Shown piece after piece: positions 63,285-64,000 of a stretch of 64,000 nucleotides of DNA (the stretch's first letter is position 1; every line of letters starts with the position of its first letter). The stretch is taken from assembly GCF_004770265.1 (NCBI RefSeq), contig NZ_RQGQ01000009.1:62001-126000 (forward strand), read 5' to 3'. The stretch comes from Leptospira congkakensis (GTDB lineage: Bacteria > Spirochaetota > Leptospiria > Leptospirales > Leptospiraceae). Under the pieces are notes generated by a model, which saw only the letters and a list, made by a program, of their open reading frames with translations, did not search any database and was not told where the DNA came from. The translations under genes and the position numbers were made by a program.

Positions 63285-64000
63285 ATGAAACAGTATGATT
63301 CCAATGTGCAGGGTGCCTTGGACATTGCGCAGACAGAGGCGATGAGGAGACAAAACACAGAAATCACTCCTTACCATTTGGTTTGGGGGTTTATGACCCT
63401 GCCTACCTCAGTTTCCGGCAAAACATTAATTAAGTATAAATCTACAGTGGATGAGTTTTTGAAAAAACAAGCTCGGGCTTCTGGAGAGATTCCTTTTGAA
63501 TCACTTCGAACTTCTCCAAAGCTGTCCCAGTGGTTTACGATGGCGTCTTCGCGGGCGGCAGAAAATGGAAGGGAGGAGCTAAAAGAAGCAGACTTTCTAA
63601 AATTTTTACCACAAGTCCTTCCCGAACTCAAAATCAATTATGAAGATTTACAAGTGAAAGAAACCGATGAAGAGGTTCCCAACTTTCTCGTAAATCTGAA
63701 CGATCTGGCACGTGAAGGAAAACTAGATCCTGTGATCGGAAGGAGTAAAGAGATTCGTTCTGTAATGGAAATTTTGGGACGTAGATCTAAGAACAATCCC
63801 GTGTTAGTTGGTAGTGCCGGTGTTGGTAAAACTGCTATCGTAGAAGGACTTGCAGAACAAATCGTAAAGGGACGAGTTCCCGATGTATTAAAAGGGAAAA
63901 CCATATATTCTTTGGATATGGGATTACTGATGGCGGGTACAAAGTATCGAGGCGAGTTTGAAGAAAAACTAACAGCTTTACTTCGTTACATCAAAGGCCA
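63285..64000 (+). CDS. Clp-family AAA+ ATPase, ClpB/ClpA type (partial, N-terminal part)
   Basis: ATG 63285 follows AGGGGAGA. The visible 238 residues begin with the Clp repeat N-domain ([31 protein letters not shown]). The linker follows, then the first AAA+ module: [47 protein letters not shown], with Walker A GSAGVGKT near residue 175 and the pore-region start [13 protein letters not shown]. It is an unfoldase or disaggregase; the wording favours ClpB. The window ends before the middle domain that would decide between ClpB and ClpA/C. It is divergent from the phosphatase gene. The 223-base gap between them shows no clear CIRCE element. Confidence 0.88.
   Translation, partial: MKQYDSNVQGALDIAQTEAMRRQNTEITPYHLVWGFMTLPTSVSGKTLIKYKSTVDEFLKKQARASGEIPFESLRTSPKLSQWFTMASSRAAENGREELKEADFLKFLPQVLPELKINYEDLQVKETDEEVPNFLVNLNDLAREGKLDPVIGRSKEIRSVMEILGRRSKNNPVLVGSAGVGKTAIVEGLAEQIVKGRVPDVLKGKTIYSLDMGLLMAGTKYRGEFEEKLTALLRYIKG

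Noticed and set aside
1..64000. tRNA, rRNA, CRISPR array, insertion sequence, integrase or prophage genes
   Set aside because: I looked for clover-leaf ends, regularly spaced repeats, transposase DDE wording and phage structural genes and saw none; genes are housekeeping, regulatory or membrane proteins throughout.

Overview
The window reads as chromosome of a spirochaete, most likely a saprophytic Leptospira (biflexa/meyeri type). I base this on AT-rich, densely packed genes; lipoproteins with spirochaetal lipoboxes (such as FNVSC and LFYQC); several 7TM-DISM receptors joined to SpoIIE-type phosphatases; a cysteine-free PerR-like regulator next to an ankyrin-catalase pair; and a DUF1565-type beta-helix lipoprotein. 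The genus is an inference. I found no rRNA, tRNA, CRISPR array, insertion sequence or prophage.

Layout. 0-9 kb: end of a glutathione-transferase-like gene, an ArsR/AHSA1 pair, a nucleoside deoxyribosyltransferase, a large one-protein phosphorelay (7TM receptor, histidine kinase, receiver, PP2C phosphatase), a membrane-anchored alanine-racemase-fold protein, and a PHB-depolymerase-like lipoprotein coupled to a luciferase-like oxidoreductase. 9-11 kb: an AraC regulator and an NmrA-type reductase. 11-16.6 kb: an endoglycoceramidase-like GH5 lipoprotein divergent from a neutral ceramidase, with a TetR gene behind it and two copies of one palindrome between them; I read this as a glycosphingolipid-degradation locus. 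18-22.7 kb: a TetR regulator divergent from a 2,4-dienoyl-CoA-reductase-like gene and an acyl-CoA dehydrogenase, with two operator copies between. 23-28.8 kb: an EF-hand protein, an MgtA-type ATPase divergent from a hemolysin-III protein around a 16-bp inverted repeat, and an MDR oxidoreductase divergent from a TetR gene. 29-33 kb: two lipoproteins, an alginate-export-type porin and a DUF1415 protein.

33.1-39.7 kb holds a complete eboABCDEF cluster in canonical order, tightly packed and preceded by an in-frame 17-codon leader. Ebo proteins act in traffic of small metabolites to the periplasm (scytonemin precursor in cyanobacteria). I see no cargo biosynthesis genes here, so the metabolite is unknown. 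A protein with two cyclic-nucleotide-binding folds follows it.

41-45.4 kb: small regulators, a ketopantoate-reductase-like gene, and the PerR-like repressor divergent from ankyrin-catalase with two palindromic PerR-box candidates. 45.5-63 kb: signalling genes (two further 7TM-SpoIIE phosphatases, three histidine kinases) interspersed with an unusual flavoprotein/NapH-like ferredoxin fusion, glycerate kinase, a C69-type peptidase, a cation P-type ATPase and a patatin. The window ends inside a clpB/clpA-type gene.
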